Below, one piece after another: positions 1 through 11,685 of a stretch of 64,000 nt of DNA; the first letter of the stretch is position 1; each line of letters opens with the position of its first letter. The notes under the pieces are model-generated. The model did not search any database, was not told where the DNA came from, and worked only from the letters and a program-made list of their open reading frames with translations. Origin of the DNA: Helianthus annuus (taxonomy: Eukaryota; Streptophyta; Magnoliopsida; Asterales; Asteraceae); the NCBI RefSeq assembly GCF_002127325.2, contig NC_035448.2:90596546-90660545 (forward strand). Reading direction: 5' to 3'. Both the position numbers and the translations under genes were made by a program.

Positions 1-917
1 TTCGCATTTCCTGAGTCGGCACGGGCCGGGATGATGGAACTGACATGTACCACACTTGGGCAGAGTGCCCATGTAACCCTTTCCTCTGTTTTCATCACCA
101 GTCTTGGCCCTGGCCGGTGTGTTTGATTCACTTCTCTTGCTACCACTGCTGGTTCCTTGCTTGAAGTTGGAAAACTTGCGTTTGTTTTCTCCCGACGACT
201 CCACATGAGTCTCTTTCTTTTTCTGATCATCCTTTGAAAACTTGTTTAGCCTGATGGCTTCTTCAGTCAGCGAGATGCTCAAGTCGATGGCTTCAGTAAT
301 GGTTGTTGGTTTCGACGTTGTGACCATACTCATAATCTGAGGTGCTAACCCCCAGATAAAACGTTCCACGCGCTTTAATTCGGGCGTGACCATATACGGC
401 ACCACATGGGACAGATCATGGAACCTTTGAACATACTCAGCGATTTTTGGACCTTCCATCCTTAGGTTCCAAAATTCGGTTTCCAATCTCTGGATCTCAG
501 CCCTGTAGCAATACTTCTTGCACATCAGCTCTTTCAATTCAGCCCAAGTCATGGCGTACGCTGCAGCCTCTCCTAAGGTTTGAACTTGGAGATTCCACGA
601 TGATAGGGCACCATCAGTAAAGAGCCCAGAGATGTATGTAACTTGTTGTCCCGGTGCACATTTGCTCATTCTTATTGTCGTCTCCGTCTTTTCAGTCCAA
701 CGGGTAAAACCACGGCACCTCTAGTGCCATCAAAGTTTTGCGACTTGCAATCTAAGAATTGCTTGAAAGTACACCCATTCGGAGGGTTGTTGTTGTTGTT
801 CGAAATGTTTCCGCTTGAGTCTCCTTGAGAAGCAGCATATTGCGCAATTGCGGCAGCGATGATTCCTTGCAGTTCTGCCTGGTTAGTCGGCATGCGTGCA
901 TCGCGTTGTGCAGGCAT
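1..917 (-). pseudogene. gag: gag of element A, partial, one frameshift
   Basis: Gag is the capsid/nucleocapsid precursor of Ty3/gypsy elements. The start at 917 gives MPAQRDARMPTNQAEL and corresponds to the gag start of B. The reading continues through an Asn-rich stretch to CTFKQFLDCK and FDGTRGAV. A one-base deletion near 700-715 then shifts the frame, after which the capsid core (DGAL, WNLQVQ, AEYVQRFHDLSH, WGLAPQI) and a Cys/His knuckle (CGTCQFHHPGPC, near 10-50) are readable to the window edge. I noticed no nonsense codon in the shifted frame. TAG-like acceptor sequence lies just upstream (921-952). Partial because the window ends. Confidence 0.85.
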
Positions 918-1299
918 TTTCTAGAGGATGTTCCATATTGGTCAGGTCATAGTAAGTATAATAATCATACGTATACATAGTAACATTCATCATTCACATA
1001 ACATCTCATGTCATAACCACAACACCAATAATTTTAACAAAACATGTAATGAGAATACTGCGACTGAGCTTTCATATAAATAAACCACAATACAACGTTT
1101 GTAAGTTTTCCCAAAAAGTACCATACAACCCAAGAGGCTAAGGGTCACAATGCCCTTGCCTTAAAATGTCTAACCAAATACAACTGACAAAATCGAATAT
1201 CCATATGATGTCAAAAGTGGTCTTCAAAAATGCTGTAAGTCTGGCTCGGTCGCTGTCTTCTCGTCAAAATAGTCAATACCTGCAATAAATCAAAAGTGG
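918..1299 (-). other. spacer between pre-gag ORF and gag of element A
   Basis: About 380 bases without an ORF. On the minus strand the last 35 bases before the gag ATG hold ACCTGAC followed by CCTCTAG, an arrangement like a branch point plus 3' splice site. Element B has the same arrangement before its gag. Otherwise AT-rich with nothing recognised. Confidence 0.5.
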
Positions 1300-2795
1300 T
1301 TATGCCGATGGCGGCGGAGGAGGCGGAAAACGAGAGAAAATCAATCGGCGCAACTGCACCAAGTCCTCCTCAAGTTCATAGGCAAAACGCAACACGAAGG
1401 CAACCTGTTGATTGAGAGGGAGGAAACGAACATCTGAATCATGGGCTGATGCAAAAGGAGTGTGAGGTGCTGTAGACAGAGTCTGGCAAGGGCATGGGGG
1501 ATGTGGAGCTCTCCCCAACTCCTGGACATATCGCCTCAAGGCGTCCTGCTGTAACTGCAGTGACGTGAGCGTGTCCTCTATAAAGTATCCGACATGGAAG
1601 GGATGATAAGGGTCGGACACTGGTATGAAATGGGGTGATGACCATAGAAATGGCTCACCCCTCGGGGCTGAAACCGGAAATATGGTGCGTGGGGTAACTG
1701 CAACCTGTGAAGTGGTATGGGGAAACTGGGTCACGAAAGGTGCAGTAGATGACACGGGTGGAACAAAATCTGGATAAGGGATCTGTGGTAAGAACTGGCT
1801 ATCCCCTGGCATGAATGGGGTGTGGCCGAAAGGCTGACTCGACGATCCCTCCCCAGGTTGGGGCGAAGGAATGTCCTGAAGGAAAGTGATCGGAAGGTCG
1901 GTACAATGGGTATCAGATGTGGGTGGAGGAAATACCGGAATATCAAGGGGTGCAGAAATAGGTACGGTAGGGGGAGTCACTGGGACTACATACGAAGGGT
2001 AGTCATCCTCCTCAATCCACCCATTGCTGGTGTTAGCGTATCTCGGGTCAATGTGGGTAGCAAATGGTGCAAGGTCATCAAAGATAGCCATGGGATCGGG
2101 TATGGGTGCTACATCTGGGATCTCAACGGCTGGTGGTGCAACAACGGGCGCATCAATGACAGGAACGGGGTCAATGGCAAGAACGGGCTCGGAAACGACT
2201 TGAGCGGGCTGATGATCAGCATGCACAACAGGAATCGGATCATCTGGATGAACAGGAGCCTCAGCAGGCTGCTCCAACTCCATCTCCTCATCACCGTCAA
2301 CACAAGGAATGTAACCGAATCCCAACGGTGGGACAAAGGAAGCTATCGACTCAAAAGAACCACAGGCGGACGAATCAGAATGAACCACCATATCAGGAAG
2401 TTCAACCATGGGAACAATGGGATCAACAACTGGGATATCATCAAGCGGAACACTGTCCTCTACCGGGGCCCCATCATCATGGTCTCCCTCCGGGGGACCC
2501 TCGATGAGTAGGTCGATGTCGCCATCGGGTAACGCGTCGAGAGGTTGTTCCTCAAAGGGAACTGCAGCGAAGGGGAGAGGGGAGGGATTGGAACAAGGGG
2601 TAGGTCCTCTCCTGGTGGGCCATCAGCTAGGGGTGCGTCGTCTCCAAAGATCGGTAGGGCAAAAGGCTGAAAATCGTCTTCATCGGTGCTCGTGGTGTCT
2701 AAGGTGTAAACTCCCGAGTCGGTGGCCATCTCGTCATCAGAGGTGAAGGCCATCGGGTCACTCGCGTTGGATACTCCACTACCAGATGATGCCAT
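1300..2795 (-). pseudogene. pre-gag acidic Pro-rich ORF of element A (one frameshift)
   Basis: The minus-strand protein starts at MASSGSGVSNASDPM (2795) and is homologous along its length to the 551-residue ORF upstream of gag in element B. Shared landmarks are TSTDEDDFQPFALP, the motif ATHIDPRYANTSNGW, DLPITFLQDI near the middle, and the C-terminus LRRLIFSRFPPPPPPSA. The composition is rich in Pro, Asp, Glu and Val. A single frameshift near 2550-2590 splits it into two open segments. Each segment is otherwise stop-free. I do not recognise the family and assign no function. Its place between leader and gag is not the canonical gypsy order. Confidence 0.7.
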
Positions 2796-2878
2796 GGTGT
2801 CTGTAACACAACCACAACATATGCACACAAATAAGGCAAGCATGTAAACAAATAACAAGGAAATCATGTATACATCCT

Positions 2879-3074
2879 AGTCTTCCCAAGGCTATCCAAC
2901 CCAATCTCTAAGACTGAATTCCCTAGTCTCTCAGACTAACTCCTTGGCCTCTAAGACCAACCTCCCAGTCTCTAAGACTCAAATTTCCCCCAGCCTCTAA
3001 GGCTAAACTTCCCCAATCTCTAAGATTGAATCCCTCAGTCTCTAAGACTGAAACCTCCCTCAGTCTCTAAGACT
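2879..3074 (-). repeat. tandem mini-hairpin array in leader of element A
   Basis: Nine units of 21-25 bp lie between the PBS and the pre-gag ORF, at 2879, 2903, 2925, 2946, 2967, 2992, 3015, 3037 and 3062 (plus-strand starts). Each contains two 5-6-base arms around a three-base loop: AGTCT-CTA-AGACT, AGCCT-CTA-AGGCT, AATCT-CTA-AGATT and variants. The arms change together. Copies 2 and 4 pair only if G-U is allowed on the minus-strand RNA, which is the element's sense strand. Copy 1 has one true mismatch. Confidence 0.8.
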
Positions 3075-3246
3075 GATACAAAGATTTTGAAAAGTGTATT
3101 TGTGCCCTGTTGTTTGTAAAAATGTTTGTGCCCTGGATCTGGACTTTTAGTGTATGCAAATGTAAAAACGTTTGAAAACATTTTCGTGAGAGCCCTAGTG
3201 ATCATAGTCTAGAGTCGAGAAGGAATCCTAGTTTGCTATGATCGAG

Positions 3247-3258
3247 GCTCTGATACCA
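3247..3258 (-). other. primer-binding site of element A (initiator tRNA-Met)
   Basis: The plus strand reads GCTCTGATACCA, so the element strand reads TGGTATCAGAGC, the standard PBS complementary to the 3' end of plant initiator tRNA-Met. It lies three bases from the LTR edge. Confidence 0.92.
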
Positions 3259-3261
3259 AAC

Positions 3262-6200
3262 TGTCACACCCCCTGGCTTTTGCGGAAGCGTGGGTTTATT
3301 TGGTGTGACTTCTTAATACCATCGCAACAATCACAACAATGCTATATGATAAAAATGTAAGATGTTCATCCATTAAAGTAGTTTAGAAAATGCATAACAT
3401 ATTGTCTTTTAAAAACATCAACCACTGGATACGTTACAAACCATGACTTGTTTAAAATGAGTTCATAAGACTCGACAAAAGACTACCAATAACACAAGGA
3501 TAAGAGACATGCAACTCGTCCAGGAAGGAGTTGCACTTCCCAAACCCTACAACTCTGGATGACATCCTTATTAAGTACGCAGCTTGTCTAACATGCAACA
3601 CTTGCCAGATCCAAATTAATTCCCTGAAATACATGTAGTTTAAAAAGTCAACAAAAAGTTGAGCGAGTTCATGTGTAAGTCTGTGTGTATAAACCGTTTA
3701 ATATGTCTGTAAATAAAAATAGTCCCTGGTATGTAGCAATAAGGAAAAACTGATCACCATTGGGTTGCAAAGCCAATAGTATATGTGAATGATGTAAGAA
3801 GACTCAAACCTAGCAAATTTGTCTCCGGTATGAAGACATAGTCACCACTATGGGCCCCCAGCCTCATGGGTGTGGGCTCGCTACACCCAAATAGATCTAT
3901 CACTCGTGTCCCGTGGTCCTACGATGAGGATTAATGGCCTTAAGTGTCATGCCCACCACTTACTTGATCGCGTAATAAAAACCCTCCTTAAGCTAACAAT
4001 ACCATGTATAAAATGTCTGAAATAACTTGTAAACATGTATTCCACCCCCGAAGTATAAAACCGAAAATAGTAAAGGAATAGGGGGTCATGAACTCACCGT
4101 AGTGCGTCTTGACTCGAATCTTAACTCTTTCCGCTACACGACAACCTACAACGTACTAATGTCTATTAGACGAACGGGTCGTGCCTTGGCTTAGAGATTG
4201 TTGTTTTGAGTTATGTCACTTTGGTATTATTTTGTTAAAATAATAATAATAATTATTTTAATTTAACTATCGCTCTTAGAAAAATAGTTAGACAACTATT
4301 TCGTATCTATATTTCTCGAATATTTTACTAAGTGTTCGGATTTTCAGAAAATTTCGCCATAGTCTCCTTTGTAAACGGAGGTGTCCATGCTTAATTAGCA
4401 TATCATTTTCTTTTACACATATCCGTAATTCATTTTCAATAATCAAACCGACATATAAACGTACAAAGCATTACTTACTGTTTTCGAGGATTTTTATAAA
4501 ATAGTTAACCTTTTCCAAAAATTCCTAAATTTTTACAAAATGACTCATACGATCCAAATTTTATTGTGTAAAAATATCAGAGTCTAGTTCGTTACCAATA
4601 TTTTATAGAAATTTATTTACCCGACTGCAATCAGATTTGTTACTTTCTAATTGCAGTTTACGGAATAATTCACTAAAAATTAACCGCAAGTCCGATTGAC
4701 GAATTCCAGTTGGAGGGTCATCGTGACAACGGTGACCAACTACTGTAAAAATTCCATGAGTCGATTTTACTCAGGTTTCAAGTTATGATTTTGAATACGA
4801 CACACTTTTTCTGCAGTAAAAATGCAGCTTGAGCTGCTGTCCAAAAACAGTCCCTTAAAAATAGTAAACGACCTCGAAAAATTACGATTCCAGTGCCATT
4901 TGTTTGATTATTCAAAAATGCATATTTTAGACTTTAGAAAATCAGTTTTTCGATTTAAAACGGTCCAGTTACAGCCTGTTGAAGTTGGCTGGAAATACAA
5001 ATCAGCTTGCTGTTTGCAACGTAAAAGTTACTAAAAACGCATCAACAAAGGTCCTAAACATGGTTTATCGATGATTTAATGTTCAAACCTCAATCATGCT
5101 TTAACCAACTCTAAACCAACCAGATTTCAACTTCATACAAACCTTTTATATATGGTTTTTATGCAGAATTTCATGTTCATATTTTTTTGTGTTTTAGCTT
5201 TTGTGTGCCATGAACATTAAACAAAATATAACAAGGAACAAGATGGAATAAGGGTGTGAAGGGACTTACTACTAGCACAAGGCTAGGGTGAAAAATCTAA
5301 AACAAAGATGAAGAGGAAAGATGGTGGTAAAGACTTGAACAAGGCCCTCTTGAGAGCTCTTCAACTTGCACTTCTATGGAGGAACTTCAAAGCTTGAAAT
5401 GAGAGCTTGTAGGAAGAAGATGAAAGTGTGTAAGTGATGGTGGTGATGATTTTCAGTTATGGGGGGAAGGGGGAGCCGAAAATAAGCGGAGGGGGTGAGG
5501 TTGAGTGAAGAGCTTGATGGTGATGATGAGTTTCTTGGAACTATGAGCATTCTAGAATCTAGGGTCATCATACTCAATATTCTTGGCCAATAGAATTAAA
5601 GATTATCTTTACAACAATCTAAACACAATATTTTAAGTGATCATGGCAGATTTTCGGTTTGGGGGGGGGGGGTAAAGTGAAAATTTTTGTTAACTAATAG
5701 GTATTAAATTAGAAGGTTAAGGGTATTATCAAGAATAGTGGGTGTATGTCATGTTTATATAGTGTATGGGGGGTTTTTGTGACCGTAATTAATTAAGAAT
5801 GATAAAATAATATTTCTGACAATATTTTGGTGTCCCGGGTAATGTCTGGTTGTTCGGTTACGCATCGTTCCGTTAAAGCATTTAATTGTACCGTATAGCG
5901 TCTTTTGTGCATCTTTTTGTAACGAATTTAATTCCAACACTTAGGAAAGCGTTCAGGACCATTTAGTCAATACTCTGTATAATATGAGTGTGTTAAAAGC
6001 TGAATTATTACAGAAATTGCAGAATTCTGTATTTAAAATGAGTTTTAGGCACTTTCCGGCACTCAAACTATCACCTAGTGACATAGTCTTATGGTTCTCA
6101 CGTCCCTACACTCCATACTCGTGTAGTGTTTTATCTCTGGCCCATACTGGCCTAAAAATAGTATCTGTCTAAGTGCTAGCATTGTCAGCACGTGTCTGAG

Positions 6201-6419
6201 TTATCCGTTTACTGTGCTAACTGTGCGTTGTGCATCAGGTTTGTCACTAAGAGTCTGTATGAAATAAATGGAGTGACTGTATGTAAAGAATGCACATGTA
6301 TGTATATGGCATAAATCAGTAAGCAGTTTAAAGCGTCAGATGTAATCAAGCACAGTCATTAAGCACATAATTAGGGTTAATTAATTTGTACAGTACCTGT
6401 AATTATGCGGCTTGTCACA
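3262..6419 (-). repeat. 5' LTR of element A
   Basis: Bounded by TGTCACACCC at 3262 and ...TTGTCACA at 6419, length 3158 bp, with the 7-base inverted ends typical of this group. It is AT-rich and non-coding, with no convincing ORF. A run of 12 G lies at 5661-5672, about 760 bp from the outer end, where the solo LTR at 36965-40373 has an 11-G run and B has a shorter C6 run. The inner end (GGGTGTGACA on the element strand) resembles that of B. Confidence 0.88.
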
Positions 6420-8084
6420 GGAAGAAAGTCATAGCTTATGCATCAAGGCAGTTGAAGATTCACGAGAAGAACTACACGACTCATGATCTTGAGTTAGGTG
6501 CAGTTGTATTCGCTCTCAAAATCTGGAGACACTATCTGTATGGTACAAAATGTGTGGTTTTCACTGACCACAAAAGTCTGCAGCAAATTTTCAATTAGAA
6601 AGAACTTAATATGAGGCAACGACGTTGGGTTGAACTTCTAAACGACTACGATTGTGAAATTCGCTACCATCCTGGTAAGGCGAATGTCGTGGTCAACGCA
6701 TTGAGTCGTAAAGAGCGTGTCAAGCTTCACTGTGTTCAAGTTCGATCTGATATTCAAACCCGCATTTCTCAGGCTCAACATACTTGTGTTTCACAAGGCT
6801 TGATGGGTAAAGAATTACCATGTCATATTAAGCCTGATCTTGAACTGAAGGACAATGGATTGTATTATTTCATGGACCGTTTGTGGGTCCCAAGTCAAGA
6901 CAATCTTCGCACCTTGCTAATGGATGAAGTCTCATTATTCAATTCATCCTGGTGCAGACAAAATGTATAAGGATCTTCGAACCCAGTATTGGTGGCCGGG
7001 TATGAAGAAAGACATTGCCTTATATGTATCCAAATGCCTTACTTGTCTTAAGGTTAAGGCTGAACATCAACATCCCTCTGGTTTATTGGATAAACCAGAG
7101 ATTCCAGTTTGGAAATGGGAAAACATTACTATGGATCTTATTACCAAACTTCCACGCACTAAGAAAGGTCATGATGCCATTTGGGTAGTTGTTGATCCTC
7201 TTACAAAATCAGTGCATTTCTTGCCGATCCGTGAGGATCTATCTGCTGACAAGGTTGCAAAAAATCTATGTGGATGAGATTATATCTCGTCATGGCGTTC
7301 CTTTAAACATTATATCTGATAGAGATGCTCGATTCTCATCTCACTTTTGGAGGATCATGCAATCTGCTATTGGAACCCAACTTAATTTGAGCACAGCTTA
7401 TCATCCGCAATCAGATGGTCAATCTGAAAGAACAATCCAAACATTGGAGGATATGCTTAGAGCTTGTGTGATTGATTTTGGTGGTAGTTGGGATTCGTAT
7501 CTTCCATTGATTGAATTCTCGTACAATAATAGTTATCACTCTAGCATCAACATGGCTCCTTTTGAGGCTTTATACGGTCGAAAATGTCGTTCACCAGTCT
7601 GCTGGAATGAGATCGGTGAAGCTCAGCTTACTGGACCTGAGCTCATTCTAGAGAGTACAGATAAGGTTAAGAAAGTTCGCGATAACCTTCAGACAGCTAG
7701 AAGCCGTCAAAAGAGTTACGCGGATAAACGACGCAAGCCCTTGGAATTTTAAATCGGTGATCACATTCTACTCAAGGTTTCACCTTGGAAAGTTGTGATT
7801 AGATTTGTACAGAAAGGAAAACTTGCACCTAGATATGTTGGACCGTTCATGATCGTCGAACGAATCGGAAAGGTAGCCTACAGACTTGAGTAACCTCCTG
7901 AACTTGGAAATGTTCATCCAACCTTCCACGTGTCCAATCATAAAAATTGTTTAGCTGATGAAAACCTCCACATACCACTTGATGAAATTCGTGTTGATGA
8001 CACGATGCACTTCGTTGAGAAGCCTGTGGAAATAATGAAACGTGAAGTCAAATGGCTCAAACGCAAGCGCATTCCACTTGTTAA
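6420..8084 (+). pseudogene. pol: element C pol fragment: RNase H to integrase, decayed
   Basis: This is the pol of an older plus-strand gypsy element, resuming where A interrupts it. In order: RNase H ([19 protein letters not shown]), a connection segment ([13 protein letters not shown]), the integrase zinc finger ([12 protein letters not shown] through [10 protein letters not shown]), and the catalytic core with D (TMDLITKLP), D (IISDRDARF) and E ([10 protein letters not shown]). The C-terminal part includes NVHPTFHVSN. Breaks: stop at 6596-6598, frameshifts near 6945 and 7265, stop at 7750-7752, and a stop near 7891. The frame is then interrupted by element B and continues at 43537 with VKVRWESIRGPEF. 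Confidence 0.9.
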
Positions 8085-9702
8085 TGTGACAACCCTCACC
8101 AAAGCAGGTATCTGTACGAATTAATTAATATTTAATTAATGCTTAATTATTGTGCTTGCTTACAATTGTGGATAAACTGCTACTTGAATACTGATACATA
8201 CACATACTTGCATCATACTTTATTAACTGTCGCTCCATTATTTACATACAGAACTTTACTGACAAACTTGATGCACAAAAGCACAGTAGCACAATGAACG
8301 GATAACCCAGTAAACATGCTGACATAGCCAGCACCAGGCAGACACTGCCTCTAAGGCGAATATGAGCCGGGAATAGATCACTACACTAGTAGAGAGTGTA
8401 TGGAAATGAGGGTTGTAGTACTGCGTCACTAGGGGATAGTTATGGTGACCGGATGTGCCTAAAACATGTTGTAAACACAAAATCCTGCACTTTACCACAA
8501 AATTCAGCATTTAAGCTAACCAATATAGTGTAAAAACATGGGAAAATAATACTAGACACTTTCCAAAGTGTCGGGAATTCTTTGTGTCACCAAAAATAAT
8601 AATATAGACACTTAAAATGCTTATTAAGCACTTTAACATAACAGTATCCAACCGAACAACCGGACTTAACCCGGGACATAAAATATTGTTATTGACATTG
8701 TTTTTCTTTTTCTGAGCTAGTTAGGGTACCCGAATACCCTAACACCCGTTATAATTTACAACACACATAATACACTAAATTAAATTCCTAACAAAATAAA
8801 CTAGCACTAACCATTTAGTTAAAATCAAACTAAATACCCCCCATGAATCCGATCGGTTTCCTCCAAGGGAACACACACATCCCTTTCTTGATTATTATAT
8901 TGTCATTGTCAAATATCTAAGTGACACATTATTTAGTGGTTAATACTCTAAATTGGGTTATAATTAAGACCATGAGACCAAGCATTCCATTTTCATTCAA
9001 ACACAAAAGCAAAGTTGGCACTCTCTCTTTCCCCCATTGTTGACTTCGACCGAAACCATACATACACACCACCATTATTTTTCAAACTTCTTCAATCCTT
9101 CCAAGGGCACCTAAGGGTGAAGGTGATCACGCAAGGAGGCTCGGTGCTTGCGGAATCACAAGGACCTCTCTACGACGCTATTATCCACCTATTTTTTCGC
9201 CTAGATTCTTCCCTAGCCTTGAGCTAGTTGTAAGTGACTCTAAACACTCTCTTGATCTTGTCTAAAGTGGTTAATAAGAGATTTGTCGGATAAAAATCAT
9301 ATACACTCAAGAACAAAACTTAAAGTCTAGTAAAAATGATGAACATAGTGGTTAATGAGTAAATGTTAGTGTAAAACTCTTAAATCTTGTTTTGTTATGA
9401 TTCTTTTATGTTGTTTGATGCTAGTAGTAGTTCGGATCGTCATCTAACCCGACTACGTCATGTTCATGGAACATAAACTAGTGTATGTTAAAGTATGAAA
9501 GTGATTAGATGATGAACACTACTACTTATGAACATGAACTTGTGTAAAAGTGATTTTTCTTGTAAAATGAAGTTCTAAACTAGTAGATCTAAAGATCTAC
9601 AAGTGGTATTTTCGAAGAACCAAGCGTAAAACGAAATCATGTTTAGAAGCTGGATCTTTCTTGAAACAAAGGTGTTTTTGTGAACAAACAAGTGTGTAGA
9701 CA
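8085..9702 (+). repeat. 5' LTR of element B, segment 1
   Basis: Starts TGTGACAACC and matches the 3' LTR at 36616-36964 plus 40379-41650. Non-coding. A C6 run near 8838-8843 sits where A and the solo LTR have long G/C runs. Short ORFs here (for example 9015-9227) have no family resemblance. Confidence 0.9.
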
Positions 9703-10149
9703 AAGCATGTTAGAACATGCTTAACTAAGGAGGAAACTTGTAAAAACCCTAATGCTCTCTCTCTAGTTGGCGATTTTTTTGATCATCATCATGAACCTTC
9801 AGATTTCTATCGTAATTCTCTGTATAACAGTCTGTGATTAGGGATTCAATCAACCCCTATAACGAACTAGTTAGCAGTTTTGACCGATTGTCATCTAGGG
9901 TTGTTTTTCGTTTTCTGTTTAATCGCCGCCGTGGTTCTTGTGTGAGTCAATTGTGGTATATAGTTTGTTTGGTTTATCGATCTGATCAGGATTTTGAATA
10001 ACCCAATACACTATATGTTATGAACGGCTGCATGGAATACGGTTTACTAGAATTAGGGTTTTAGCTTGCATGCTTTTGTCGGCTTTCTTGTAGTGCATGG
10101 TTTTCTGAGTTTTTCGTTAGATTTGAGAGAGAAGATTTTCAAAGTCAGG
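9703..10149 (+). promoter_or_regulatory. 5' UTR / internal promoter region of LINE-1
   Basis: About 450 bp before the preferred ORF1 start. It begins with a perfect 9-base inverted repeat (AAGCATGTT-AG-AACATGCTT, 9703-9722) directly at the insertion junction. L1-type elements carry their promoter in this region; no specific promoter motif was identified. Confidence 0.55.
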
Positions 10150-11685
10150 ATGGATTCCCGTAAGAAGTCTGATGTTCAGCCTGATCGTGGTAAGCCTCCG
10201 CTAGCTGCTAAGAGTGGTGGTAGTCGTGGAGGTATTGATGGCAATCCGAAGCTTGCACGTAGAGGAGTGTTTAAACCGAATGCTGGAAATAAACCGATCA
10301 ATGTCATAGATGAACTTGAAAAGATTTCTGTTCCGGTTCCTGTTGACGTTAATGTCAAGGAATCTTCACCGGACAGGGAGGGTTTCTTTGAGACGATACA
10401 AGATGGTGAAAACTTTCAGGAGTTTTTAAATCAAGAATCGGAGGCTGGTGGAAGTATTCCATCTATCTTTCCAGCCGCAGAGCTAGTGAGCGGTATTGAA
10501 GAGTTGTCAAGTTCAAACTTGAAACCGTTATCTTATGCAGAATCAGTTCTGAAACAAGAGAAAAAGGTGAACTTTCGTGCTCTAGCTTGTACAACTCAAC
10601 ATGAGGGATGTGATGTTGTGCTCCCAAAGGAATCTGTTCGAGTGGTCCAACAAAAGTTGTCTAATACGTTGTATGGGTATTTTCTGGGTGATCGGGTAGC
10701 ATACCCGGTCGTTGAATATTATGTCAAAAACAATTGGAAAAGGTTTGGGATTCAGAAAACGATGATGAACGCTAACGGTTTCTTCTTTTTTAAGTTTTCG
10801 GATCAGAAAGGTATGCGGGATGCTCTTGCTTCAGGCCCTTGGATTATTCGGTCACAACCTATGTTTCTTCATGAATGGACGCCTAATGTCAAACTTGAGA
10901 AAAAAGAGGTAAAGAAAGTCCAAGTCTGGGTTAAAATACATGAAGTTCCCATTGCTGCCTATACGGAGGATGGTCTTAGCATGATAGCTACGGCTATTGG
11001 TGAACCTAAACTGCTTGATTCTTACACATCTTCAATGTGTATGGAATCATGGGGAAGGAGTAGCTACGCTAGAGCATTGATAGAAATATCCGCGGATAAG
11101 GAATTTAAAGAGGAAATTACTTTGGCTATTCCAGAGATGGAAGGAGATTCTTTTACGAAGGAAACTATGTATGTGGAATATGAATGGAGCCCGCTTAGAT
11201 GTTCCTCTTGTTGCGTTTTTGGGCATGATAATGGGTCGTGTCCAAAGATGCCAAGGAAAAAGGCTGATCATGGTAAGCAAGACCGTATGCCACCGAATCA
11301 AGGAAGTCGAAAAGGGAAAGAAATTCCGAAAGTTGATGATGACGGGTATATGGACGTGCCAAATAAGAAAACGGCTAGGAAAGGAGGTTTTCCGGTTAAC
11401 AAGCAAAAGCCAAAGTTTGAATATCGTCCCGTCATTACGAAACGTAAAGATGAGTCGAACGGCCAGGTGACGTCTTCTAGTTTTCTTTCTTCTAATCCGT
11501 TTGCGGTTCTGAATGAGAGACATGTAGAAAGAGGCCAGAGCAGTAAAAGTGGGATTGGTGATCAAGAGGAATCGGATGATGAAGAGGTTGTTGAAGTTTA
11601 CAATGAAACAGATGACTTTTTAATGGAAGGGACTCAAAATGTTAAAGGGGCAAGCACTCCTTCTGTTGGGGTTTCCAATGGTTAG
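10150..11685 (+). CDS. ORF1: LINE-1 ORF1: DUF4283/zinc-knuckle RNA-binding protein
   Basis: Nucleic-acid-binding protein that in plant L1 elements coats the element RNA in the retrotransposition particle. The ORF is open from 10066; I prefer ATG 10150 (MDSRKKSDVQPDR, purine at -3 and G at +4), but the upstream ATG cannot be excluded. A DUF4283-like globular region covers about residues 155-315, with GVWVK-like wording (VQVWVKIHEVPIAAYTEDGL). A CX2CX4HX4C knuckle (CSSCCVFGHDNGSC) follows at about 350-363, then a basic, disordered tail (KKADHGKQDR) with an acidic end. It overlaps ORF2 by 8 bases. No disruption seen. Confidence 0.9.
   Translation: MDSRKKSDVQPDRGKPPLAAKSGGSRGGIDGNPKLARRGVFKPNAGNKPINVIDELEKISVPVPVDVNVKESSPDREGFFETIQDGENFQEFLNQESEAGGSIPSIFPAAELVSGIEELSSSNLKPLSYAESVLKQEKKVNFRALACTTQHEGCDVVLPKESVRVVQQKLSNTLYGYFLGDRVAYPVVEYYVKNNWKRFGIQKTMMNANGFFFFKFSDQKGMRDALASGPWIIRSQPMFLHEWTPNVKLEKKEVKKVQVWVKIHEVPIAAYTEDGLSMIATAIGEPKLLDSYTSSMCMESWGRSSYARALIEISADKEFKEEITLAIPEMEGDSFTKETMYVEYEWSPLRCSSCCVFGHDNGSCPKMPRKKADHGKQDRMPPNQGSRKGKEIPKVDDDGYMDVPNKKTARKGGFPVNKQKPKFEYRPVITKRKDESNGQVTSSSFLSSNPFAVLNERHVERGQSSKSGIGDQEESDDEEVVEVYNETDDFLMEGTQNVKGASTPSVGVSNG

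Larger units (their letters stand above)
1..6419 (-). mobile_element. Element A: Ty3/gypsy LTR retrotransposon, 5' part
   Basis: Read on the minus strand, this is the 5' part of an LTR element: LTR (3262-6419), PBS for initiator tRNA-Met (3247-3258), a leader with a hairpin array, a pre-gag ORF, and gag running off the left edge. The right boundary is clear because the sequence after ...TTGTCACA (6419) continues the RNase H reading frame of another gypsy element (C). The second TSD copy, pol and the 3' LTR lie outside the window. The organisation matches element B, so both probably belong to related chromodomain-type gypsy lineages. Confidence 0.88.

Noticed and set aside
1822..2511. 229-codon plus-strand ORF over the pre-gag gene of element A
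   Set aside because: Antisense shadow of a homologous, conserved minus-strand ORF; no independent support.
2879..3074. CRISPR-like array
   Set aside because: Regular repeats, but units are short inverted repeats without unique spacers, inside a plant retrotransposon leader.
11047..11565. 172-codon minus-strand ORF inside LINE-1 ORF1
   Set aside because: Shadow of the ORF1 coding frame.
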